Shown: piece after piece, positions 1 through 6,756 of the stretch | How the letters are laid out: every line of letters starts with the position of its first letter | How positions within the stretch are numbered: position 1 is the stretch's first letter | Source of the DNA: Collinsella sp944321445 | GTDB lineage: Bacteria > Actinomycetota > Coriobacteriia > Coriobacteriales > Coriobacteriaceae | Strand: one strand, 5' to 3' | Assembly (NCBI RefSeq): GCF_030371825.1 | Contig: NZ_JAUDDM010000017.1 | DNA length: 42,075 bases | Program-made: the position numbers and the translations under genes | Notes under the pieces: model-generated | Databases searched by the model: none | What the model was told of the DNA's origin: nothing | The model's input: only the letters and a program-made list of their open reading frames with translations

Positions 1-25
1 ATCTATATACATTTTCAAGGCATTT

Positions 26-1081
26 TTATGCAATTTCGGCAGCCGCATCATCGTCATCGCCCTTTTCGCCGTTATCACTAGGACCATCGGACAGGTCTTC
101 GGACAGGGCTCCGTGCAAGGGCGCCTGTTGCAGCTTGTGTTTGCGCGTTCTTACCCGGTACTGCTTGCCGGCTCGTCGAGCGAGGAGGCGCGCGATTGCC
201 TCGAGCTTGTTCAAATCCTTGAACTGCGATGCGGAGATGCGCACAACGATGATATCCATGCAGGCAAATGCTGTTTCGCGTTCGGTGTCGCGCTGTCGCT
301 GTTGCTCATTGTTGTGGTAGACGCTGTCATACTCCAGGTCTACAAGCGATGCGGCAAAGAAGGCATCGCACTCGATTTCTGTGAGCTCACAGGCTTTGCG
401 TGCCTCTTCGTTCAATTCGATTTTGTGATTAAGCGTCGGCTGTTCCATGCCGAAGCCCCCATACAGCTGAGGCGTTGCAAGCATGATGACCGTTGCGCTC
501 TCCATGGGCGACCGCGAGCGCTCGAGCAGGTAAGGCAGTGCCTGCAGTGCGTTGCGTTTGCCTTTGATCGGCGGCAGCGCTCCGAGGTATGCAGTGAGGG
601 AATCGACGGTCATTGCGGGCTCGCTGGGCGTGAAGCCGAAGCTGCCGTCTGCCGGGAGCGTATAGATCCCCATGAGCTCAAACCCGAGCTTGAACAGATG
701 GGGCACGTCGAGCACGGCGGCCATCTGCACAAAGCACAGCTCGGGTTTGACGATGTAGACCCCGCTCGTAAGTTTCAGCAGGGAGCCGGGCGGCAGCTTG
801 ACGCTGCACGAGTGGGGCAGGATAGGTTCAGTTCTGCTGCGCTTATTCGAGCGGGAGACCAGTACGTGCAGCTCGGCGTGCTCGTTGCTTTTGGGTTCGT
901 GTGCGACGCCGAGCCTGATGAGCTGTTCGAAGTCGCAGTCGCCGAGCCGCGAAGAGGCATCGCGAAGCACTTCCGCCTGCTCGCGTTCGTCTAGGTGCTC
1001 CCAGAATATGCCGTTGCGCCAGGTCCGTGAGCTTCGTATAGCATGTAGCCCCGTTTCGCGACAGTAGATAACAGGATTCAT
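26..1081 (-). CDS. Hypothetical protein with possible Vsr/DUF559-like nuclease core
   Basis: Complete 351-residue ORF, ATG start behind an AAGGGG ribosome site. I do not recognise the family as a whole. In the C-terminal third, around residues 250-290, the run DLEYDSVYHN, then RDTERE, then IIVVRISASQF resembles the core of Vsr/DUF559-type endonucleases: an acidic residue in a strand, EYD..YH, a conserved RD..R helix, and a strand ending VR(V/I)...QF. The N-terminal two thirds carries no motif I can name. The C terminus is a lysine/arginine stretch followed by an acidic tail (GDDDDAAAE). No signal peptide or membrane segment is visible. The upstream region is clearly more AT-rich than its surroundings, which hints at acquisition by transfer. 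The nuclease reading is an inference; the ORF itself is secure. Confidence 0.6.
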   Translation of the reverse strand: MNPVIYCRETGLHAIRSSRTWRNGIFWEHLDEREQAEVLRDASSRLGDCDFEQLIRLGVAHEPKSNEHAELHVLVSRSNKRSRTEPILPHSCSVKLPPGSLLKLTSGVYIVKPELCFVQMAAVLDVPHLFKLGFELMGIYTLPADGSFGFTPSEPAMTVDSLTAYLGALPPIKGKRNALQALPYLLERSRSPMESATVIMLATPQLYGGFGMEQPTLNHKIELNEEARKACELTEIECDAFFAASLVDLEYDSVYHNNEQQRQRDTERETAFACMDIIVVRISASQFKDLNKLEAIARLLARRAGKQYRVRTRKHKLQQAPLHGALSEDLSDGPSDNGEKGDDDDAAAEIA

Positions 1082-1113
1082 ACAACGCCCCTTATATCAA
1101 CTAGATAATGTGG

Positions 1114-1131
1114 AGTATAGAACCACTGTTA
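1114..1131 (-). promoter_or_regulatory. Candidate promoter of the 351-aa gene with imperfect SOS-like palindrome
   Basis: On the minus strand a TATACT hexamer (1119-1114) could be a -10 box. Directly upstream is TAACAGTGGTTC (1131-1120), one base short of a GTTC/GAAC inverted pair. The surrounding 80 bases are AT-rich. No good -35 is visible, and one-mismatch boxes are expected by chance, so this is weak. Confidence 0.25.
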
Positions 1132-1168
1132 ATATAAGTATATGGTTGTATGCAAACAATATTATGTT

Positions 1169-2023
1169 CTATTCTCCGGGTATGCGTTTTTTGCCTTTGC
1201 GCTCGCGATTACGAAAGTTCTCGACCGCGGCCTCCATGCCAAGCGGCACGTAGTTCAGCGAAAAGAGATCATCGGGCAGGTAGCGCATGAGGCTTTGCTC
1301 GGCGTCGCGGCCTTCCTGGATGCGGGCGTCATCGGGTGCGGGTCCGGGCGTCGCGCAGATGCCGTAGACGTGCGCGCCTTTCTCGGTCAGGCGTCGCTCG
1401 TATTCGGTCTCGGGGAACTCGGGATGCTCCGCCCTCACGTCGTCCGAGATCCACAGCATCTCATAGCCGGCGGCAGGGAACTGCGATTTGGCGTACTCCC
1501 AGAGCGGCTGGCTGTCGGTGCGCAGCGTGACGGTGCCGCCAGGTGCAAGCAGCTGGCGAAATCCGAGCAGGTGGTCGACGTTCACCAAGCGGCGCCGGGC
1601 GTGATGGCGCTTGGGGTAGGGCGTGGGGAAGTTCAAGGTGATAGCGAAAAGCTCGCCTGCTGCAAAAAGCTGGGGCAGCGCATCGGCTCCGCGCGGGATG
1701 AGCACCATGTTGCGCAGGCGTTCCTCGCAGGCGCGCTGCGCAGCGTATGCGATGCAGATGGGTTCCACGTCCATGCCAAGGTACAGCGCCTCGGGCTTTC
1801 GGTGCGCGCACTGTGCGATGAAGGAGCCCTTGCCGCAGCCGAGGTCGAGATGGACTTCGGCATAGGCAGCACGCGCATCCTCGCGTTGCGGCTCGAGGGG
1901 CCAGCAGGCTTCTGCCCAGCGGCCCGCTAAAGCGGGGGCGTTCGTCTCGATGGCGTCGGCATAGCGCTCAAGGCGTTCATCGAGATTGAAGTTCTTCGGC
2001 AGGCGAATATGCGTAAGACCCAT
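1169..2023 (-). CDS. trmB: tRNA (guanine-N7-)-methyltransferase TrmB
   Basis: 284 residues. TrmB makes m7G46 in the tRNA variable loop using S-adenosylmethionine. Seen: the SAM-binding motif LDLGCGKGSFI, an acidic residue after the second strand (GMDVEP), the family block NFPTPYPKRHHARRRL, TLRTDSQPLWEY and the C-terminal TEYERRLTEKG. These match the order in the family. In the usual FPDPWPK motif the Asp, reported as important for catalysis in E. coli TrmB, is Thr here (NFPTPY). The basic tail (NRERKGKKR) may bind tRNA. It lies 68 bases downstream of another predicted tRNA methyltransferase on the same strand, so the two are probably co-transcribed. Confidence 0.9.
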   Translation of the reverse strand: MGLTHIRLPKNFNLDERLERYADAIETNAPALAGRWAEACWPLEPQREDARAAYAEVHLDLGCGKGSFIAQCAHRKPEALYLGMDVEPICIAYAAQRACEERLRNMVLIPRGADALPQLFAAGELFAITLNFPTPYPKRHHARRRLVNVDHLLGFRQLLAPGGTVTLRTDSQPLWEYAKSQFPAAGYEMLWISDDVRAEHPEFPETEYERRLTEKGAHVYGICATPGPAPDDARIQEGRDAEQSLMRYLPDDLFSLNYVPLGMEAAVENFRNRERKGKKRIPGE

Positions 2024-2091
2024 GGGGATCCCTTCAGCGCGGACGTTGCGGGGCTGTACGTGTTTTGGTGCGCGAGGATTGTAGCCGAAGA

Positions 2092-2907
2092 TCAGGCGCT
2101 TCGGACGATATACGCGGTATATGCACGGATGCGGTATCGCGGTCTGCCCTTGCGAAACACGAGGTAGCGGTTGAGCGTGCCGCTGCGGCCATCGGCATCG
2201 TAGCGAGCGATTTCAACGGCGCCTGCGCGCGCGAGGTGCTGTGCGCACGCGTCGATTTCCTCGTCATCGAAATGATGGCAAAAGCGTAGGGGGCGCGGGT
2301 CATCTTGCCAACCGAGATAATGATCGCCGGGATCGAGCTCGGCATGCGGCAGCCCGGAGGCCTCTGCGAGCGCGTCGGCCGTCGCCGCCTTCGCGGCGAG
2401 GCGCGGGTCGTCCATGAAGCGCCAAAGCGACAGCGCGATGATGCCGCCGGGGGCAGTTGTGTGCGCCATGAGGTCGAGGAGCTCCCCGCGCAGGCGCGCT
2501 CCGGGCACGTGGTGCAAAAACCCAAAGCAGACGGTGAAATGGGCCGGTGCGAGTCCGGGTAAAGGGTCGCGTTCGGCCAGAAGCTCCTCCAGCAGGTCCG
2601 CTTGCCGGTAGCGCACTCCCGGCAGAGAAGGCGCCAATTCGGCAAGCTCCGCCGAGGCGTCGACAGCGTGGAACACCGCGGCCGCCCCGCCCAGCCGCTC
2701 GAGGCAAAACCGTTCGAACCGCAGGTTGCCGCAGGCAAGATCGAGAATCACCGGGGCGCTCTGCGCGCCGATACGTTCCGCAGCGAGGTCCATAAGCCGC
2801 TCCCAGCCTGGCCAGGGCGCCTGACGCGTGGCGGAGAACGTGTCCGCGTGCTCGCGGTAAAAGCGGTTGTTCAGCTCGATGAGCGTGCGCTCGGTTGCGG
2901 TGTTCAT
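2092..2907 (-). CDS. Class I SAM methyltransferase, Trm9/ALKBH8-like
   Basis: 271 residues. The N terminus (NNRFYREHADTFSATRQAPW) follows the Trm9 pattern of eukaryotes (Y..IA.HFS.TR..PWP). Next come the SAM motif VILDLACGNLRF, an acidic loop (AVDAS), a double His (FGFLHHVPG), a PGG strand leading to SLWRFMDDP, and late in the protein DHYLGW followed by FCHHFDDEE, comparable to the D.lvPW...YH.f...EL block of Trm9. In yeast, Trm9 methylates cm5U34 of tRNA, the Elp3 product, to mcm5U34. Here the gene is divergent from an Elp3 gene (about 115 bases between starts) and upstream of trmB, which supports a role in tRNA wobble modification. Seen: motifs and neighbours. Inferred: substrate. An unrelated small-molecule methyltransferase remains possible. 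Confidence 0.72.
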   Translation of the reverse strand: MNTATERTLIELNNRFYREHADTFSATRQAPWPGWERLMDLAAERIGAQSAPVILDLACGNLRFERFCLERLGGAAAVFHAVDASAELAELAPSLPGVRYRQADLLEELLAERDPLPGLAPAHFTVCFGFLHHVPGARLRGELLDLMAHTTAPGGIIALSLWRFMDDPRLAAKAATADALAEASGLPHAELDPGDHYLGWQDDPRPLRFCHHFDDEEIDACAQHLARAGAVEIARYDADGRSGTLNRYLVFRKGRPRYRIRAYTAYIVRSA

Positions 2908-3022
2908 GATGCTTCCTGTTGAGAGATCGGGTTCGCGGCTTCATCATACGTGCCCGCGCAGGCGCCGTCGAGTGCGCATGCGCCGCGTGCCCCACGGCAC
3001 AAAGGATGCGGAGACGGGGCGC

Positions 3023-4948
3023 ATGTCCGGCATATCGCCTAGAATCGAAGGTATGGAACAGATCATTTTGGACATACTCGCGGCGCTTCGTTGCGGCGAG
3101 AAGGTGGATAACGACGCGCTCGTGCGCTTGGTCCATGCACAGGCGAAGCGCTCGGGTGGTGACAAACGCGCGTTTGCCAAGCGCCGGCTGCTGCCGTTCT
3201 ACCAGCGCGTGAAGCGCGAGGAGCCCGAGCGCTGGGCATCGTGGCGCGTGACGCCCGAGCTCGAAGAGCAGCTGCTGCGCGTGTTGCGCATGAAACCGCG
3301 CCGCTCGGCATCGGGTGTGGCCACCATCACCGTCATCACCAAGCCGTGGCCGTGCGGCAGCGATTGCCGCTACTGCCCCAACGACGTGCGCATGCCCAAA
3401 AGCTACCTGCACGACGAGCCCGCCTGCGCCCGTGCGGAGCAGAACTGCTTCGACCCTTACCTGCAAGTCTCCACGCGTCTCACGGCCCTGTCTCAAATGG
3501 GGCACGCAACGGACAAGATCGAGCTCATCGTGCTGGGCGGCACGTGGAGCGATTACCCGCGCAGCTACCAAATCTGGTTCATGACGGAGCTCTTCCGCGC
3601 GCTGAACGACGACGCCATCTCGGGCGTTGCGGCAAACCCGATGCTGGCCGAGCCCGGGCAGGACAAGGGCGCGGTGCTTGCGAGTACCGAGGACCTTCCA
3701 GAAGGCGTGGTGCGTCGGCGGGCGCGCTATCGCGATCTGGGCATCCCATCGGATGAGGAGACGCTCGCCGCCTTCGTGCGCGACGCGCAATGTGCGGTCG
3801 ATGCGGGCGAGCTGCGCTACAACCAGGCGGTGACGGAGCTCTATGGTTCCTCGAACGCGTGGGCAAATGCCGCAGGCTATCAGCACGCCACGCTCGAGGA
3901 GCTTGAGCGCCAGCAGCGCCTGAACGAGACGGCACGTCATCGCGTGGTGGGCTTGGTAATCGAGACGCGCCCCGATGCCATCACGGCAGAGGCGCTCATG
4001 CTCATTCGGCGCCTGGGCTGCACCAAGGTGCAGATGGGCATCCAAAGCACCGACCAGCGCATTCTCGATGCCAACGAGCGGCGGATATCGGTCGCGCGCA
4101 TCGCCGAGTCGTTCGATTTGCTGCGCGCCTTCGGGTTCAAAATCCATGCGCACGCGATGGTGAACCTGCTGGGTTCCACGCCCGAGGCGGACAAACGCGA
4201 CTACGCCCGCCTTATGACCGAGCCTTCGTTTCAGCCGGACGAGGTGAAGCTGTACCCCTGTGCGCTCATCGAGGGCGCGCGCCTGTGCCGCGACTTCGAG
4301 GCGGGACGGTGGCGTCCCTACACGGAAGACGAACTCATCGACGTGCTCGTTGCCGATACGCTCGCCACGCCGGCGTTCTGCCGCATCTCGCGCATGATTC
4401 GCGACTTCTCGTCCGACGACATCAAGGCGGGAAACAAGAAGCCCAACCTGCGGCAGCTCGTGGAGGCACGCCTCGCTCAGGGCGAGCGGGACGGGGGTCC
4501 GCGGGTGCGTGAGATTCGTTTCCGCGAGGTGGGCACGCATGCGATCGACCGAGAAGATCTGCGGCTGAAGGCTCTTTCCTATGCGACCTCCAACACGCAG
4601 GAGCGCTTCTTGCAGTGGGTCGATTCCCAAAACCGCATCGCGGGTTTCCTGCGCCTATCGCTGCCCGATCGCGCCTATGTGGAGCAGCACGCCCGCGAGC
4701 TGCCGGTCGCGCCTGGCGAAGCGATGATTCGCGAGGTGCATGTGTACGGCATGGCGACAGCAGTGGGCGAGGAGGGACGTGCGGCGCAGCATCTGGGCTT
4801 GGGCCGTGCGCTCGTGGAGCGCGCCTGCGAGCTCGCCTGTTCTACAGGCTATTCTTATCTAAACGTCATCAGCGCTGTGGGAACGCGGGAATACTATAGG
4901 CATCTGGGATTTGTGGACCATGGCCTGTACCTGCGGAAGGAGCTGTGA
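3023..4948 (+). CDS. Elp3-type radical SAM / N-acetyltransferase (tRNA wobble uridine modification)
   Basis: About 641 residues from ATG 3023 (GGAG 10 bases upstream); ATG 3053 (MEQIILDIL) is an alternative. A radical SAM cluster CGSDCRYC lies near residues 110-118, within KPWPCGSDCRYCPND. The Elp3 hallmarks FDPYLQ, VLGGTWSDYP, VGLVIETRPDAI and QMGIQSTD follow, and a GNAT domain closes the protein (GLGRALVERA, then VISAVGTREYYRHLGF and GLYLRKEL). This is the full Elp3 architecture. In eukaryotes Elp3 is the catalytic subunit of Elongator, making cm5U at tRNA position 34; bacterial stand-alone Elp3 proteins exist. Its stop overlaps the next gene (TGATG). The divergent neighbour is a Trm9-like methyltransferase, which would supply the next step. 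Confidence 0.93.
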   Translation: MSGISPRIEGMEQIILDILAALRCGEKVDNDALVRLVHAQAKRSGGDKRAFAKRRLLPFYQRVKREEPERWASWRVTPELEEQLLRVLRMKPRRSASGVATITVITKPWPCGSDCRYCPNDVRMPKSYLHDEPACARAEQNCFDPYLQVSTRLTALSQMGHATDKIELIVLGGTWSDYPRSYQIWFMTELFRALNDDAISGVAANPMLAEPGQDKGAVLASTEDLPEGVVRRRARYRDLGIPSDEETLAAFVRDAQCAVDAGELRYNQAVTELYGSSNAWANAAGYQHATLEELERQQRLNETARHRVVGLVIETRPDAITAEALMLIRRLGCTKVQMGIQSTDQRILDANERRISVARIAESFDLLRAFGFKIHAHAMVNLLGSTPEADKRDYARLMTEPSFQPDEVKLYPCALIEGARLCRDFEAGRWRPYTEDELIDVLVADTLATPAFCRISRMIRDFSSDDIKAGNKKPNLRQLVEARLAQGERDGGPRVREIRFREVGTHAIDREDLRLKALSYATSNTQERFLQWVDSQNRIAGFLRLSLPDRAYVEQHARELPVAPGEAMIREVHVYGMATAVGEEGRAAQHLGLGRALVERACELACSTGYSYLNVISAVGTREYYRHLGFVDHGLYLRKEL

Positions 4949-5919
4949 TGGAGAAGCCTGCGCCCGGGGCGCGAAGCGCTCGCCATACGGCCGGCATGCC
5001 GCGTGAGACCGTCGGCACCGTCGTTATCCTCGTTCTTGCCGTCGCGTTCACTGCGAGCGGCATGGGCGGCGCGCACGGTTATGCGTTCGTGCTGCTGTTC
5101 GCCATCGCTTCGGTCATCGCGATCGTCTACCTGCGCATCGATCCGCATATTGCCTTTACTGCGCAGGGCGTTGCTCTCGTCCGCACGCGCCGGCTGGCGG
5201 ATGGGTCGCTTGCGCGCGTGTTGCGGCAAGGCGGCGTCTACCAGTCTGCGACGTATTTGGACGAGCGGCGCTTCGAGCCGGTGTTTGCCTACCAACACGC
5301 TTTCGATGTGTTGTTCGATGCCGAGGACGCCATGCGCGAGGCGCGCGGGCACGGCGTGCGCCGGGTGCTCGCGCTGGGCGGCGGCGGGTATGCGTGGCCC
5401 AAGCACGCACTCACGCAGCGCTCCGACCTGTCCATGGATGTCGTTGAGATCGACCAGGCGGTTATCGACACCGCGCGTCGCCTGTTTTTCGTGGGCGAGC
5501 TCGAGCTGCTTGCGGGCGAGCGCCTGAACCTGGTGTGCGCCGATGGCCGTGCATATGTGGAAGCCGCGCCGGCGGGCGCGTACGACGCCGTGGTGAACGA
5601 TACGTTTTCCGGCCAGGAGCCGGTGCGGGCGCTCGCGACGGTGGAGGCCATGCACGCCGCGAAGGCATGCCTGGTGCCGGGCGGCATCTATCTCACCAAC
5701 GTGGTGTCGCGCGCAGAAGGGGAGGATCTCTCGTTTTTGCGCGATGTCGCGGCAACGCTCAGCGCGGTGTTTACGCGTGTGTGGATCGTTCCTGCCACAG
5801 ACGATGATCTGGGTGGAGAGGACAACTACATTGTCATCGCGAGCGACGGAGCATATGGCTTTGCGGACGCCATTCCCTTTGATGAGGCGTTTTTAGGCGA
5901 CGTGCTGCACGACGCGTAG
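4948..5919 (+). CDS. Membrane-anchored spermidine-synthase-like protein
   Basis: 323 residues from ATG 4948 (GGAAGGAG five bases upstream); GTG 4945 is in frame just before it. Two hydrophobic helices (about residues 20-55: TVVILVLAVAFTASGM and AFVLLFAIASVIAIVYL) precede a soluble Rossmann-like domain. That domain has VLALGGGGYAWPKH, MDVVEIDQAV and ADGRAYVE, the nucleotide-binding layout of spermidine/spermine synthases, then YDAVVNDTFSG where those enzymes have a catalytic Asp. Related TM-fused spermidine-synthase-like proteins are common in actinobacteria, and their substrates are mostly unknown. It is translationally coupled to elp3, so it may be co-expressed. True aminopropyltransferase activity is uncertain because the classical substrate loop is not evident. 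Confidence 0.75.
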   Translation: MEKPAPGARSARHTAGMPRETVGTVVILVLAVAFTASGMGGAHGYAFVLLFAIASVIAIVYLRIDPHIAFTAQGVALVRTRRLADGSLARVLRQGGVYQSATYLDERRFEPVFAYQHAFDVLFDAEDAMREARGHGVRRVLALGGGGYAWPKHALTQRSDLSMDVVEIDQAVIDTARRLFFVGELELLAGERLNLVCADGRAYVEAAPAGAYDAVVNDTFSGQEPVRALATVEAMHAAKACLVPGGIYLTNVVSRAEGEDLSFLRDVAATLSAVFTRVWIVPATDDDLGGEDNYIVIASDGAYGFADAIPFDEAFLGDVLHDA

Positions 5920-5960
5920 CAAAAGGCGTTTTCGGGTGGGTGCGGCGGCCTCAAGAAGCG

Positions 5961-6545
5961 CTACGCCGCGTAGTGCTCGAGCACCATATCAACCAGGCTC
6001 AGTGCGCGCTCTGCCAGGCGGTAAGAACCCGCATGCAGACACCAGTCGTAAATGGTGCCACGGGCGACGCACAGAATCTCTTCAACGATCTGCGCAGGGC
6101 TTCCGGTGAGCACGCCCATGTCGACGCAGGCGCGCAGCGATTCCTCTAAGTGCACGCTGAAGGCGCGATGCGAGTCGAGCATATAGTCGTGTTCGACGGA
6201 GAGCTGGTTTTTGAAGTACTGGGCTGCCGCGAAATCGCCCATCTGCTCCATGGATTCCATCTGTTGGCGCACAAGAAGATGGATGTCGTCGATGGGGCCC
6301 GCTGTGGCACGCGTGGTCCAAATTTGCTCGATCTGCTCGTCAAACAGGCGATAACCCTCGTCGAGCAGGTCGCCCTTGCTGCCAAAGTGATGGTAGAACG
6401 CGCCGATAGATACACCTGCGGCGTCGCAGATGTCCTTGACCGTGATCTGCTCGTAAGGCTCGTGGGCGAACAGCTCGAGCGCGCAGGTAAAGATGGCATG
6501 CTTGGTTTCGAGCGCCTGCTGCGCTCGCTTGGTGAGCCCTGCCAT
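5961..6545 (-). CDS. TetR/AcrR-family transcriptional repressor
   Basis: 194 residues from ATG 6545, which follows AAGGGG at good spacing; a longer frame reaches 6740 but has no support. The N-terminal helix-turn-helix is typical: ALELFAHEPYEQITVKDICD, then AAGVSIGAFYHHFGSKGDLL. The C-terminal ligand-binding domain has no nameable motif. It is divergent from the flavin reductase gene at 6757 with a 211-base shared control region holding an imperfect palindrome (6665-6691). This is the usual arrangement for a repressor that controls its neighbour and itself in response to the enzyme's substrate. The ligand is unknown. Confidence 0.9.
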   Translation of the reverse strand: MAGLTKRAQQALETKHAIFTCALELFAHEPYEQITVKDICDAAGVSIGAFYHHFGSKGDLLDEGYRLFDEQIEQIWTTRATAGPIDDIHLLVRQQMESMEQMGDFAAAQYFKNQLSVEHDYMLDSHRAFSVHLEESLRACVDMGVLTGSPAQIVEEILCVARGTIYDWCLHAGSYRLAERALSLVDMVLEHYAA

Positions 6546-6664
6546 GCTCGTCCCCTTTCGCCATCCCCATGTCGCGGCGCTCCGTGCGCCCGTAAGCCCT
6601 GTCCATCTTACTGAAAAAGCGAAGCGGCGGCGCGGGCGATTCCCCGCGTGCCGTTCGCGTCCGC

Positions 6665-6691
6665 AGAATACCATTCGCCGAACGAGATTCT
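6665..6691. promoter_or_regulatory. Candidate TetR operator (imperfect palindrome)
   Basis: Between the divergent tetR-like and flavin reductase genes. The half-sites AGAATACCATTCG and CGAACGAGATTCT are inverted around one base, with 9 of 13 positions pairing. Position and symmetry suit a TetR operator; no motif for this family member is known to me. Confidence 0.35.
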
Positions 6692-6756
6692 GTAAATGCA
6701 AGTATGGGGAATACGCTATCGATGTCTGGCAATCCTGCAATCGAAAGGGGAGTCAT

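Noticed and set aside
2300..4630. Long minus-strand frame opposite elp3
   Set aside because: The elp3 strand carries a complete, motif-rich protein; the opposite frame is a codon-bias shadow that also overlaps the Trm9-like gene.
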